64,000 bases of DNA from Oncomelania hupensis (GCA_036898135.1 CM072513.1:79348463-79412462); one strand, 5' to 3'. Numbered from the stretch's first letter, positions 33,019 through 43,106 are shown. Program-made: numbers and translations. Notes: generated by a model not told the origin, from the letters alone.

Positions 33019-35775
33019 CAGTTTATAGTCCCCTCTCTTCCCGATTAGGATTAAGAGAGTTTATTATTCCATTTTGTATCATCATCTACTCAGATCAGCT
33101 TTTATCTCGTGCCGCGTGCAGCAGACAATCTGTCGCTCACACAACGGGTTCACAAACCCCGTGCCACGCGATCATTAATTTTTCTTCTAGTGTTTTTCGT
33201 TCTTACTTATGTTGCTTGTGCTAACCATGTGCATATAACTGCATATACTTTTTTTTTTCTTCCACCCTATTTTACTTTGTACAATTACTATTAGGTTGGC
33301 TTTAAATAAGTTGTATTGCGTGTTTGTTTATGTTTTATACAATGAATATTTTATTTGTTTTATAGTTGTTGTTTTTTTAAGTGTAATGGTTCCTAATACT
33401 GTTTGCCTATTATGTTTTTGAATGCCTATTTGTAATTATTTTTATAGTTTGTTAAGTATTTGTATTTGGCAGTTGAATGTTTTTACTATTGCTAAATAAT
33501 GTACCTATACATTACCTAAAAAGTTATCTCCCTTCAATAACTTGAGCATTGCTCATTCGAGTATCCAAATATATACAATTGCCTTCGTGATGTTACAATC
33601 CGACAGACAATCCTTATATTTTGTCGATATATATATATATTTTTTTTCACTTGGCATAATACTTTCAGTTTAGTTGATTCCCCTCTCCCCCCCCCCCCCC
33701 CTTTTCCGTTTTTATGATTTGTTGTTTTAATTACATGTTATTTGGTTTCTTTGAGCTTTTAATACTATTCTGAATATTGTTTTCCCGAAATACATTTATA
33801 TTGCTTCCTTTATACATAAATTACTGTTGTAAACTTAATATTGACGCTTGGATAACTGAACAATCAAGCTAGCTTCATATTTTATTTACTTTTATACTTG
33901 ACAAGTACATTGTTGTTTTACAGTTTGTTTGTTTCATTTAACGTCTATTCACCGAACTGATTTTAGACTAGAAACTTACATTGTTAGATGCTGTTTTACA
34001 TCTTGTAGAATTCTTGCTGGCATTTATTTTTCATGCACATGTTTTTAACTCGTGTACTTTATTTGTTGTAGTTGATTTCTTATTAATTATCTTTGATTTA
34101 ACGTTTTTAAATAAACTAGTCACCTACTTAATTAAAAAAATTTACTTTGTCACGCAATACAGTCGTGCAATGCCTACAATTTGATGGTTGATTGTTTCTT
34201 CTCATGAGTATTGTGATGTATCTAATGTTTGCTTGTCACATGCAGTATTTTGTCTTGACATTTATTTTATGTTTATTTTATGCTTAACTTTTCGCTAATT
34301 TTTTTAATGACCCGATCGTATTTTACTTTTTTGTTGTTAAACAAAACACTTTATATGGGTTGTATGTGGTTTTATACGGGCCATAATTAATGACTTTATG
34401 TGTTATGATTTTTTTTTTTCGTTGCCATTTGTTCCCCAGTTTGTAGAGTGTTTTTTTTAAAAATCAAACTTTTAAATGCTGTCGACATTCGCTGTGCTTG
34501 TAAAGGTTTCTTATGTAATTATTATTTTATTATATTTCGTTTTAATAACTGAAAGGCACTTTTTTTTTTTTTAAAATGTGTATTTGTTTTTTTGTTGATT
34601 TTGCATGCTAAGTGTATCCATTTTTTAAAATTCGTGAATGGTATTATCGGTTTAAAACACACACACACACAAAATAAAATATGATATCTGAGACATCTTT
34701 AAACGTAGAGCAGTTCTAAATGCTCCGTGACACTTGTATATTTTTTCTGTAGATGTCTTCTCACGTTGAGTGGCTTTTGAAGTACTCCGCGCTATATATT
34801 TGATGGATTCCCAGTGTCCCATGTCTTACTCGTTGAGTTGCTTTCGCAAAAACTCCGGGATATATTTTTGCATAACCGCTAACGGTTATATACATAGGGT
34901 CACCGGTCGAGTCTCTCCTTTGATTTGTTGGTACATGCATGTATTGGTCGTAATGTCGAAGATTACTCATTTTATACTTGGGGTAGTCATGCTATTTTAT
35001 TGTTAGGTATCGCTTTTTTAACATAGTCTTTTACATTGTCTTCACCTACATTGTTATGATTTTTCATGCGTTTCTTCAGTGTGATTCAATTGTATAATTG
35101 TACTTTTGATGTTTTCGGAGAGAGAGGACTCTCCTTTTCCGGACCTGGGGCATATATGACAGAGTCCAAATTATGGTTTCAATACAATGTTAGAAGTATA
35201 CCACAGTTGTTTGAATTGACGTAACGTTTTAACAAATGTGAGAAGCGTATTACAATTGCTGGAAATGCTTAGCTTTGATACAAAGAAGTCTGTGTTAGTG
35301 TTGATAATAAGAAGTTATACAAACGAAAACGTAATTAGCGCCGAACTTATCCAAACCTTAAGGAGGCGGAAGATAAATGAATTGTTAAGATAGATGATTA
35401 AAAGGGGTGGTGGAAATGTCAGAAATTGTTTTGGGTTTTGTGAAATGAAAAAAATAAACAGGAAATAAGAAGTAAAACAAGAAATATGGTTGTTATGGGA
35501 GTGGGTTATAAAGGAAATTTGTGAAGCATGAATATAAATGAAGACATTGATAGGTTTGATTATTCAGCAATATAGAGTTATTGTATAATACATTTGTAAA
35601 TATTAGATGTGGAGGTGATTACAAGTATAGATGCAATATTAGTAATTTATAAATAATAGTTTAGAGGTTAGGTGAGTGTTTAAAAGTGATAAGGTAGGTA
35701 GTGAGGAGAGGTCTTGGTGTGGGAAAGTATTTTTTAATCAAAGTTAGAGGAAAAACGTGGAGAATGGTTAATGTA
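31811..35775. other. AT-rich 3' region of the LTR element, no gene
   Basis: Almost 4 kb of strongly T-rich DNA between env and the Penelope insertion, with T runs (about 32985-33013). No coding signal on either strand. A purine stretch AAAAGGGGTGGTGG lies at about 35400-35413, the best polypurine-like tract seen, but it is not next to the LTR. Confidence 0.6.
34686..34873 (+). repeat. Three degenerate ~65-bp tandem units
   Basis: Each unit reads like GATGTCTTNCTCGTTGAG, then a GCTTTTGAAGTACTCCG-like phrase, then a TATATTTTT end. Units start near 34690, 34752 and 34813. Confidence 0.65.
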
Positions 35776-36214
35776 TCGGCTACAGAGTTTTGACAAGTCA
35801 CACATGCGTAAATGGCTACTTACTCATGTAGCTTTCAGCGACTATCCTGTCGCCTTCATCAGCACAGACTGAAGATGAGAACTGGGATTCAGTTCACATC
35901 ACCGTGAGTACACTCACGGCAATGTGAATGAATGAGCGAGGTGTAGGTCGCTGGCAGTTGGTGTCGGCCCCGGTCACGGTTCAGGGTGGGGGTGTGGGCT
36001 GCGATGTAGATAACCTCTTTGACACCCCTCTGGAACCATCTCTGCTCCCCTGTCCAGCACTCTGATGTTGTCGTCCTCTAGGTGGTGGTCATGTTTGAGG
36101 AGGTGTTCCCCGAACGGAGATGAGTGCTTGTGGTGCTCCTTTACACGTTTCTGTAGTTTTCTCTCTGACTCACCCACATAGTCCTCATCACAATCGCTGC
36201 ATTTTAGCTTGTAC
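35776..36214 (-). mobile_element. Penelope-like element fragment (GIY-YIG end)
   Basis: The minus-strand frame 36216-35974 reads MYKLKCSDCDEDYVGESERK, then a KEHHKHSSPFGEHLLKHDHH segment. It has the YxxxCxxCxxxYVGES and HL..H pattern of the GIY-YIG endonuclease of Penelope-like retroelements. The expected family ending (NR) continues in another frame near 35980. A 12-bp target duplication ATGGTTAATGTA at 35764-35775 and 36215-36226 proves insertion as a 5'-truncated copy. Confidence 0.85.
35829..35865 (-). ncRNA. Candidate hammerhead-ribozyme-like motif
   Basis: The minus strand has CTGATGA, one extra A, then a six-base stem GGCGAC/GTCGCT around AGGATA, then GAAA. These are the two conserved boxes and stem II of a hammerhead. 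Penelope-like elements are known to carry such motifs. The extra A and unclear stems I/III make it uncertain. Confidence 0.3.
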
Positions 36215-36251
36215 ATGGTTAATGTAGTTTTGTTACACCTTTAACATCGCG

Positions 36252-36759
36252 TAGCCAGTTAGGTGGTGAATGAAACTCCACAGAATGGTGTAAAGGAGAT
36301 AGGAGATAGTGAGACGGTTTTGGAAAGTTCCTGGAAATTAATATTAATAAGAGAAAGAACGCATGTCCATGTAGATGTTGTTATAAATATTCATTATTGC
36401 ACAGTTAACCAATCATTATTAAGTTGTGAGGCGTAATGTTGAGATTGAATACTCATTTCATATATAAGATGATGCACGAGTGAAGGGAGCTAGCCACCTC
36501 ACTCTGTCTCAGCTCTCAGTTATCTTTGTTCTCTGCCTCCGCATTAAGTGATGGAATTATACTAGAAAGGTAGGATGAAGATTTTGTATTTTGATGTGTT
36601 TTCCAATAAATAAATAGTTAGAAAAACAAAATGAAAGAGTTGTGGGTTAGCAAATAAAATCTCTCAAAAAACTTTCTCTCAAGCTTTCTGTGTGAAATGT
36701 TGTCTCTGTAGAATGCTAGTTTTTCCCCGGACTTCAAGGCGATGAGCTGACCACGTCAT
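36252..36759 (+). repeat. 3' LTR
   Basis: Second copy of the sequence at 23732-24251, with the same TATA and AATAAA signals and a shorter TA run. It ends ACGTCAT directly against the AATACT target duplication. Confidence 0.88.
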
Positions 36760-36964
36760 AATACTCAGGATTTCACGACCAACAATTATTTGCTTAATTA
36801 TAGCTCTGCCGAGATTGTTACCTAAAGTTCTGTTAGGGTCAGTGGTAGAATTCAAACTAATTTTAAAAGACAATCCAACACAATTGATTGAGTATTGGAG
36901 AAGAATTATGTCAAATAAGTCATACCCAAAAACCTAATAAAATAAACAAGTTTTATAATCAAAT

Positions 36965-38163
36965 CAGATGTCAAACTACCGGATTTTCCTTTGCCGAGTG
37001 ACTTTGAGCTAGACAAAAATAATCACTTGTTTATAAACACTACTGACTCCGGTAAAGGAGTCAGAGTACAGTTAATGATGACCAATAATCCAGATAAATT
37101 TTATTCATGGTCTACTTTGAAAACTAAACTCCCAGTCACTGTGTTAAGAACCTTGGGACTTTCAGAACCTACAAGACAAAAACAGGCAGTAGCGGCAGCA
37201 GCTTCACTACAACATATAGACTCGGCTTTGCCAAATTCAGAACAGATAAGTTTTCATGACTTGTCAGACTGTTAGAAGTAAATGCAGAAATAAAAGCTTT
37301 ATTGGAAACTAATGTAGACATTACATTACATGGTTAGGCCTATTGCTTCAGGTCACTAATGTAGACCAACCTGTCTTCAAAACCACTGTGTGAACTTCAA
37401 GGTTTCGATCAAGCGTTACAATCTGTGAGAGGGGAGACAATGTTGAATTTAGCCAAGCTTGGCGAACGCAACAAAGAAATAGAGAAACAAAAAATAAATT
37501 AGTAGAAGCTGATGACTTGAACTTAAACTTGGATATAAAACAAACTATTCAAAAGAGGCTCGCCAACCTTTCTATTGAACACTCAGCAAGATTAGAAACC
37601 GTATCCATAAACAGTGGTAAATTAATAACTAACTTTGCTAGAATTAAAGAAACGATTCATAGGATGCTACATTAAGACACCACACTCTCAGAAAGAGTGC
37701 AAACACTGTTTAGAGAACAGGGGGTTACGATATTTAGTATTCTTACAGCAGTTGGGATGTCTAAATTTAAATACACTAGTCTTAGCTTTGACTAGAACAG
37801 TAGGCATTAGTGGCGGTACGGATGGTGGAGATAAAACACCAGTTTAAAACTGGATTAAGACAATGTTACAAAGCATAGCTAATTTATTGAAACGCATGGG
37901 TGACAAACTTTTAGATGCTCTTCCAGGAATATTGGGTTCTGTGTTTTCATGGATATTTATGACTGCTTGTAAAGTTGACTGAGAATTTGTGGTAGTTGCT
38001 TATAATATTATTGGTATCGTTACTGAAAATAATAAATTCCAAATAACCCTGCTAGCAGCAAACCTCCTTCATGAAATCTGGGCTAAAGTAATGAATAAAA
38101 ATATTAATAGGGTTAGTTTCAAAATGAACTTAGGAGGTCAGAGCTATAGTAAGTTTGGTTAGA
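36965..38163 (+). pseudogene. Virus-like element gene: coiled-coil protein with hydrophobic C-terminus
   Basis: Divergent from the capsid-like gene, about 20 bp away. The first 100 residues (LPSDFELDKNNHLFI, then STLKTKLPVTVLRTLGLSEP) are followed by a helical, charged region (about 37430-37660). Next come an REQGVTIFSILTAVGM hydrophobic segment (about 37710-37760), a Gly-rich linker, and a basic stretch leading into LLDALPGILGSVFSWIF (about 37905-37960), a membrane-like end. Several frameshifts, stops and a 35-bp insertion at 37320 break it. I recall this architecture from uncharacterised proteins of the same virus-like elements in cnidarians; the function is unknown, and a minor-virion or membrane role is a guess. 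Confidence 0.5.
37320..37354 (-). mobile_element. 35-bp tail-only R570 insertion
   Basis: It contains ATTACATTACATGG and TATTGCTTCAGGTC, matching the extreme 3' tip of R570 (minus strand). It is flanked by the 12-bp duplication ACTAATGTAGAC at 37308-37319 and 37355-37366. The coding frame of the host gene resumes after it. Confidence 0.85.
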
Positions 38164-38260
38164 TCAACTGTTTTTTTCATAATAATAAGGTCAGGTATCA
38201 TACTTTGCAGCTTTGCTATATTTACAAGGTGCATACATTTTATGAAAATATTTTTTAAAT

Positions 38261-38912
38261 ATGTTTGTAACTTTTGAATGTGTAAAATCCGGCGTAACTA
38301 TTGAACTACGTCATCCTATTGACAATACAAACAGCGATCTTAAAGTAACCCTACACGAAATATTCTACACGGTTAAATGGGTTAATATAAGTCAAGATCT
38401 AAACAATAACTGGATACAGATTCATACAAAAAACAACATTGTATACAAGACGGTTATTTAGACTTATGCAGACTGACTGAAAAACTGTTTAAACCTCATT
38501 AATAATTGAAGTAAAAATGAACTCTGCTAGCTTAATAGTAACTTTGTTTTTCAATAAACCCCATTATAAGGACATTACTACTGTTACTCTAGCACCAAAT
38601 CTGGCAGAAATACTAGGTTTCACTGCTAATGAATTAATTCTCACTTTCGACTCTAGTGGCTGTTGGAACTAAACCTATGAACTTATTAATTAATTATAGA
38701 TTGTGTACTTCCATCAACTAAAGACATCAGAAAACTTATTAGATGGAACTCCTAGTACTTTGTTAACTTTACTATGGTACTATGATTTCAACTCAAAGAG
38801 AATCTTACTGCGATCCAGTTTCACTGTAAAGCTCAACTTATCGTTCATTAGATTTGCTCAGCCTGACAACAACAAATCATTAGCAGCAGCCGCACCAACA
38901 GCAGCAGCATAA
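38261..38912 (+). pseudogene. Virus-like element gene 4 (possible minor capsid/penton-like)
   Basis: Three linked frames. The first (38261-38461) begins MFVTFECVKSGVTIELRHP and includes a HEIFYTVKW motif. The second (about 38517-38660) has KPHYKDITTVTLAPNLAEIL, and the third (38703-38912) has the segment HQLKTSENLLDGTPSTLL. The order and beta-rich look fit a capsid-associated protein of the same element type, but the assignment is by memory of similar unannotated proteins. Frameshifts and stops show decay. It ends in an alanine-repeat tail from GCA repeats. Confidence 0.42.
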
Positions 38913-38964
38913 ACAGATCAGCACCAGCGCTAGCTTATCAGCATTCTTCTTCTTCTTCTTCATT

Positions 38965-38965
38965 C

Positions 38966-39040
<75 letters not shown>
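38965..39040. repeat. (TC)n microsatellite
   Basis: About 37 TC units. Confidence 0.95.
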
Positions 39041-39043
<3 letters not shown>

Positions 39044-39287
39044 TTGTATTTCTTCCTATTATTTTTGTTTTCATCATCAAATCACCGCCACCACCACCAC
39101 CGTCATCATCAGCAGCAGCAACAACAAAACAGGGATGCGCCGGCCTGACCTTAAGCGAAAATAAAGGTATACATTATTATATAAAATAAAATAGTATAAT
39201 ACAATATAATATATAGCAAAATAAAATAAGTAAAGTAAATAAAAATAACCAAATTAAACTAAACTAGACAACACAACACTACAACAG

Positions 39288-39372
39288 TGGTCCTGATTTG
39301 GTTCAGACAGCACAATAGTGATCCTGATTCGGCTCTTTGCAGTTCACTGGACCCTATAAACAATTACAACAA
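39288..39372 (+). repeat. R570 3'-end fragment
   Basis: GTGATCCTGATTCGGCTCTT and GCAGTTCACTGGACCCTATA match the last ~80 bp of R570 copies B and C. A second, imperfect GTGGTCCTGATTTGG precedes it. Confidence 0.75.
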
Positions 39373-39447
39373 AAAGACAAGTTAAAAAAATGAAACAACA
39401 CATTAAATAAGTAAAATGAAATATATTTAACGAAAGGAACATATAGT

Positions 39448-39508
39448 TAATCATTGTTTAAAGGTTCCAGTGGACTACAATGGAGCCGAATCAGGACCTC
39501 ACCAAAGG
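39448..39508 (-). repeat. R570 3'-end fragment, inverted
   Basis: Reverse complement of the R570 end (plus strand TTCCAGTGGACTACAATGGA, then GCCGAATCAGGACC). Confidence 0.7.
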
Positions 39509-40114
39509 AACATAAAATATGTTATTCAATCACGGTGAAATGAAAGTTAAACTACACAAAACAAACTTTCTAAACTCTATTTACACATAGCAACATTAAT
39601 GTCAATAATTCACAATTGGATTTTTTTTTTTTAAATTGCTGATCAAAGTATAGCCTGCAAGGATAAGGTTAAAATTAAACATAAAGCATGCGTGTTATTC
39701 GGCCTGACACAGTGACTGGGTAGTTCCACTGTAGCACAAAAAGTTCATCAATCATATAAGGCCTACTGTCGCGCAGTTCTTCAACCCTTACATTAGAAGT
39801 TAGTTAACACCAAACTAAAATCTGTCCACACCTAGCAAATTTAATTAATTTAAATAAGTCAAAATGCGATAAAAATGTTCGGTCCAATTAGCCTACCAGA
39901 ATGCAAGTTATAGTCGGAATAGGAACAAGTGCTGGACCCTAACGGGTGCAGAGTTCCCTCGTACGTGTGCCTTTCAGTGGTTAATCTGCATAACTTGTAG
40001 TGATTAAATCATTAAATCTATAAATGTGATGATGATGACACACGCACGCCCACATACATCCTGTACTTCAGACAATAAAGAAGATGTATAGGGCATACTC
40101 CAGAACATTCTATT

Positions 40115-40442
40115 ATTTTTTTTATTTTATTTCCTTTATTGTCCCTTTTCCATAGGGAAATTCTGGGCCGCCTCCCCGGGGGAAAGCATAGTCGCAGCTT
40201 GTGGCATGCCCAAACCCAACCTACCTAACATTAGTTGTGATTTTGAAATTTTGCTGGGGGAGCAAACTGGAGTACCCGAAGAAAACCCCCGAGAGGTTGC
40301 CCGAGTCGAAAGTAATTAATATTCATAGAAACCTAACGCCCAGATGCTGGATCGAACCCACACCTGTCAGGCGCCATTGGTTTCTGGCCTGTGGACAAGG
40401 CAAATTAGTCCTGCCTTAGCCCTCTTGGCCACAACGCTCGCT
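40115..40442 (-). mobile_element. tRNA-derived SINE S3, copy a
   Basis: On the minus strand the head AGCGAGCGTTGTGGCCAAG has a type II (Leu/Ser-like) tRNA layout with a long variable arm and B box GGGTTCGATCC. The body contains GGGGGTTTTCTTCGGGTACT, then TTTGCTCCCCCAGC. The 3' end is ATTTCCCTATGGAAAAGGGA followed by CAATAAAGG and an AAAAT-rich tail. Copy b is at 60377-60724. Confidence 0.87.
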
Positions 40443-41054
40443 ATTATCAAGTAATGTCAGAATAATAGCACTGTAAAGACAATTTCAGAATAACAGTGTT
40501 TTAAAAGCGATTCCATTGAAACTTGAAATAGGCGACATTCTTTTACAAACAAGCTTTTATATTGGAAATACAATAAACAAGGCGATATCTCTTTAGCATA
40601 CATAGTAATCTGTAGAAATAAAGACCAAAAAAAACCACACAAAAACTGTGAAGCGTCTCAGACAGCAAGCGAGAGCTTTGAGCTGCTTGAGTTATATCCT
40701 GCATATATATGCCAGTACCTTGAGCAACTCTTGAGCTGGAAAAATGGCACATATAGGAACAATAACATAAAAAATAATTAAATTGAAAACGATTAATATT
40801 CTGGGCAGAGTTTTGAAATTATGTTTCAATCTTCTTAGGACTTCTTATAGTTATTCTGTTTGTGGACTACGTTACAAAAGAAAAATCACTTTGCACTTAA
40901 TGTACCTATTACTTTTTTTGTTTTTGTTTAAACTTAAATCACAAATTGTGTAAAGATGTAACATGAAATAAACAAATTACCGATTTTGTATGGTTCAGTA
41001 AATTCAAATACTCTTATTTGTATATATTTATCTTATTTCATATATTTATGGTGT
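40443..41054. other. No gene recognised
   Basis: AT-rich; nothing supported. Confidence 0.5.
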
Positions 41055-41560
41055 AATACAGGTGACGCGCAAATTAAACAGCTAAATAGTCTTCATAAAA
41101 GAGCAATCAAGTTACTTTATAAGTCTTATAATATAAATACAGATATTACAACTAATTAGAAATACAAGGAACTCCGAATACTACCACTTCAAAAACAATT
41201 TATATTTAATACAGCTATCCTTATGTTCAAAATCACACACGGAGAAATACCTGCATATCTTGATATATTCTTTACTAAGCCAGTTGATGGGCATAGACTT
41301 TATAATTAAACTACCCCTCCCTAGCATGGATTTATACGAAAATAGCCTATCATTTAATGGAGCTGCTGTATATATATGGAACTCTCTCCCTCTGAAATGT
41401 AAACCTTGCGACACAATATTTTCTTTCAAATATAACCTTTGTAAGCATCTGTACAAATTTATTATAAAAGTGATATTTTCATATGATAACACAGTTTTTC
41501 ATGTAATTATTTTTATTATTTATTATATATTTATTATTTTTTTTAAAATTATGTTCTTGT
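41055..41560 (+). mobile_element. 5'-truncated LINE fragment
   Basis: RT C-terminal pattern: IKQLNSLHKRAIKLLYKS near 41070, then an LRILPLQKQFIFNTAILMFK stretch, then FNGAAVYIWNSLPLKCK near 41356-41405 and FKYNLCKHL. Two stops occur. It is similar in style to the fragment at 58126-58935. Confidence 0.8.
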
Positions 41561-41564
41561 TATA

Positions 41565-41671
41565 ATAATAATAGTGATGATAGTGGTGATGATGGTGGTG
41601 TTAGTAGTAGTAGTAGTAATAATAATAATAATTATTATTATTATTGTTATTATTATTATTATTATTATAAG
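41565..41671. repeat. Mixed trinucleotide microsatellite
   Basis: GAT/GGT, TAG, TAA and TTA triplet runs follow the LINE tail. Confidence 0.9.
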
Positions 41672-42245
41672 GGTGGGGGATAGGGTCGAGGGGTGGTTGC
41701 CTACAATTGTTTAAAGATAATAATGAAGATGTTGATGTGATTGTGTGTGCATGTGTGTGAGTACATGTTTATGTGTGTGTGATTTATATGATTTCCAAGT
41801 TAATGTTAAAGTGTAGCTGTTGGGTAGTGATGACTCACGGGTAATTCCGGAGATTACCGGAAACTTTTCACTTTTCCCCGCTCGACGTAAGTGACGTCAC
41901 AAAAAGGACCAATCTCTCAGTTTGTGTTGAGCTCAAGCCTAATTCAGTAATTGTAACTTGTATTTTTCTTCATCCACATTTATTTAGTCATAATAAATGT
42001 CTTCAAATTTTATTACTATTATTTGTATGATGCTAATCATGTTTCATTTGCATGAAATAATAATAATAATAATAATAATGTTATTGTTTTGGTGATGTAC
42101 ATTTCAAGTTTAATATTTTTCGATAGATCTGTTAAATTGTTCTTTACTATACTACGTTAATTTTTAAGGGACAGGTTGGAAGATAGACTTATTAATTAGT
42201 CTAAAATCTTTATCCCTAATAAAAAAAAAAAAAGGGGGGGAGGCA
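41672..42245. other. No gene recognised
   Basis: Includes an ATA/TAA repeat near 42057-42079; otherwise nothing. Confidence 0.5.
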
Positions 42246-42354
42246 CTTTTGTAGAAATACGAATTCGGGAATCTTAATAATCCTATTCCTAATAAAGAAA
42301 GGGAGGCACGGTGGCCTAATGGTAGAGCTTTGGCTTGCGGATCTGAAAGTCCCG

Positions 42355-42651
42355 GTGTGACATCCTCACAGTTCCTAGTATCTTAGCTGGGCTGGGAGCG
42401 AATGGGAGCATTCTGATTGGTCGACGCGTTACAAAATTCGACGCATGCGCACAGTGCTATCATAGTCTTCGTAAGGGTTAGGGTTAGGGTTTGGGTTAGA
42501 GTTAAGTGTTTAGGGTTAGGGTTAGGGTTTGGGTTAGGGTTAAGGTTATGACGCCTAAGAACTTCGTAAAAAAGCCGGCCCGACATGACCTGGCGCATGC
42601 GCAAATGCGCTCGGATAAACTAGGATACCCGGAACTTGAAGGATGTGACAC
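42355..42651. mobile_element. MITE with telomere-like core
   Basis: Imperfect terminal inverted repeats (GGTGTGACATCCT against GGTGTCACATCCT) extend weakly for about 30 bp. The insertion cuts SINE S4 at CCCGGG: both a 2-bp CG and a 4-bp CCGG target duplication fit the two flanks. The centre is telomere-like DNA. Confidence 0.78.
42471..42548 (+). repeat. Interstitial telomere-like (TTAGGG)n
   Basis: About twelve TTAGGG or one-base variant units (TTTGGG, TTAGAG, TTAAGG), the animal telomere motif. Confidence 0.92.
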
Positions 42652-43106
42652 CGGGTTCGAGCCAACGCCGGGGCATTGTGTTGTGTCTTTGGGAAAGACA
42701 CTTTACTCCCGTTTCCTACTCCTTCGGATGAGAGTATAAACCGAGGTATAGTCTGTGGCGCATACATTCCATCATAACGGACTTTAAAGATCCTGACGCT
42801 CATGTCCTAGACGGGTGAGTGCCGGTGACAAGAACACATCCAGCATGCACCTGAGTTTCTTCAACATATTGAAGTTGGCTGCCTACAACAAAGAAGAAAG
42901 AAGAAGAAAAGAGTTTCATAAGTTTCAAAGTTTATTTATTCTTTTGGTTTATTTTGATACATTACAATGCCATTAAAAAACGTTTTAATCAGTATTCAGT
43001 ATTATAATAGGATCTTTGTTTAATATTAGTTTGGAAGAATGTATAGATGGATTCATTACATCGGAACAGATGATTATTGAATGTTTTAGTAAAAAGACAC
43101 CCAAGA

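Larger units (their letters stand above)
23732..36759 (+). mobile_element. Ty3/gypsy-type LTR retrotransposon with chromodomain and env
   Basis: Two LTRs of about 510-520 bp bracket gag, an integrase-end chromodomain and an env-like gene in plus orientation. A 6-bp target duplication AATACT lies at 23726-23731 and 36760-36765, inside the capsid-like gene, which reads on outside. Protease, RT, RNase H and most of integrase are missing, replaced by a truncated RTE piece. Secondary insertions are a hAT element (24350-27255) carrying a LINE, the RTE piece (29094-29517) and a Penelope-like fragment (35776-36214). No obvious polypurine tract precedes the 3' LTR. Confidence 0.85.
21249..36945 (-). 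pseudogene. Major-capsid-like gene in pieces (interrupted by five insertions)
   Basis: Read on the minus strand from N- to C-terminus, the pieces are 36945-36760, 23731-23606, 22407-22320, 22128-21500 and 21422-21249 (stop at 21249-21251). Successive pieces continue one another across insertions, each bounded by a target-site duplication. Recognisable stretches are GNNLGRAIIKQ (near 36840), SIDDAG (near 23725), KNRFYFPLDF (near 22340), NGRLSYEIIFNDYS (near 22050), SAWSFKGILMLF (near 21820), GKPNQLFANGM (near 21720) and ENGRF near the end. I recall this pattern from uncharacterised capsid-like proteins of endogenous virus-like elements in cnidarians and molluscs. The double-jelly-roll role is inference. 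In addition, a C-run at about 21629-21646 adds glycine codons, and stops and frameshifts occur. Confidence 0.55.
20045..38912. mobile_element. Endogenous DNA-virus-like element (Polinton/adintovirus-type inferred), heavily interrupted
   Basis: Four gene remnants form one divergent cluster. A P-loop packaging-ATPase-like gene and a capsid-like gene lie on the minus strand (to 36945). On the plus strand from about 36965 are a coiled-coil/hydrophobic protein and a fourth protein. The capsid-like gene pieces on both sides of the 13-kb LTR element read as one gene, proving that the flanks were contiguous. An ATPase of the FtsK/HerA (A32-like) type beside a capsid gene is a hallmark of the Polinton/adintovirus group and other midsize dsDNA viruses. 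No integrase, DNA polymerase or terminal inverted repeats were found, so boundaries and assignment are uncertain. All genes contain disabling breaks. Confidence 0.6.
42302..42911 (+). mobile_element. tRNA-derived SINE S4, interrupted by a MITE
   Basis: The head (42302-42353) has A box GTGGCCTAATGG. The T-arm half with B box GGTTCGAGCC resumes at 42652 after a 297-bp insertion. The body has TGTGTCTTTGGGAAAGACAC, then TTTACTCC, a conserved core found in several marine-animal SINE superfamilies. It ends in GAA repeats at about 42890-42911, the same tail type as the LINE at 4612-5450. Confidence 0.85.

Noticed and set aside
35413..36251. Longer 3' LTR starting after the purine tract at 35400
   Set aside because: The AATACT target duplication and the capsid-like gene junction place the 5' LTR start at 23732, which aligns with 36252, not 35413.
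42471..42548. Chromosome end
   Set aside because: Only about 12 degenerate units, enclosed by inverted ends within a SINE and followed by ordinary genes.
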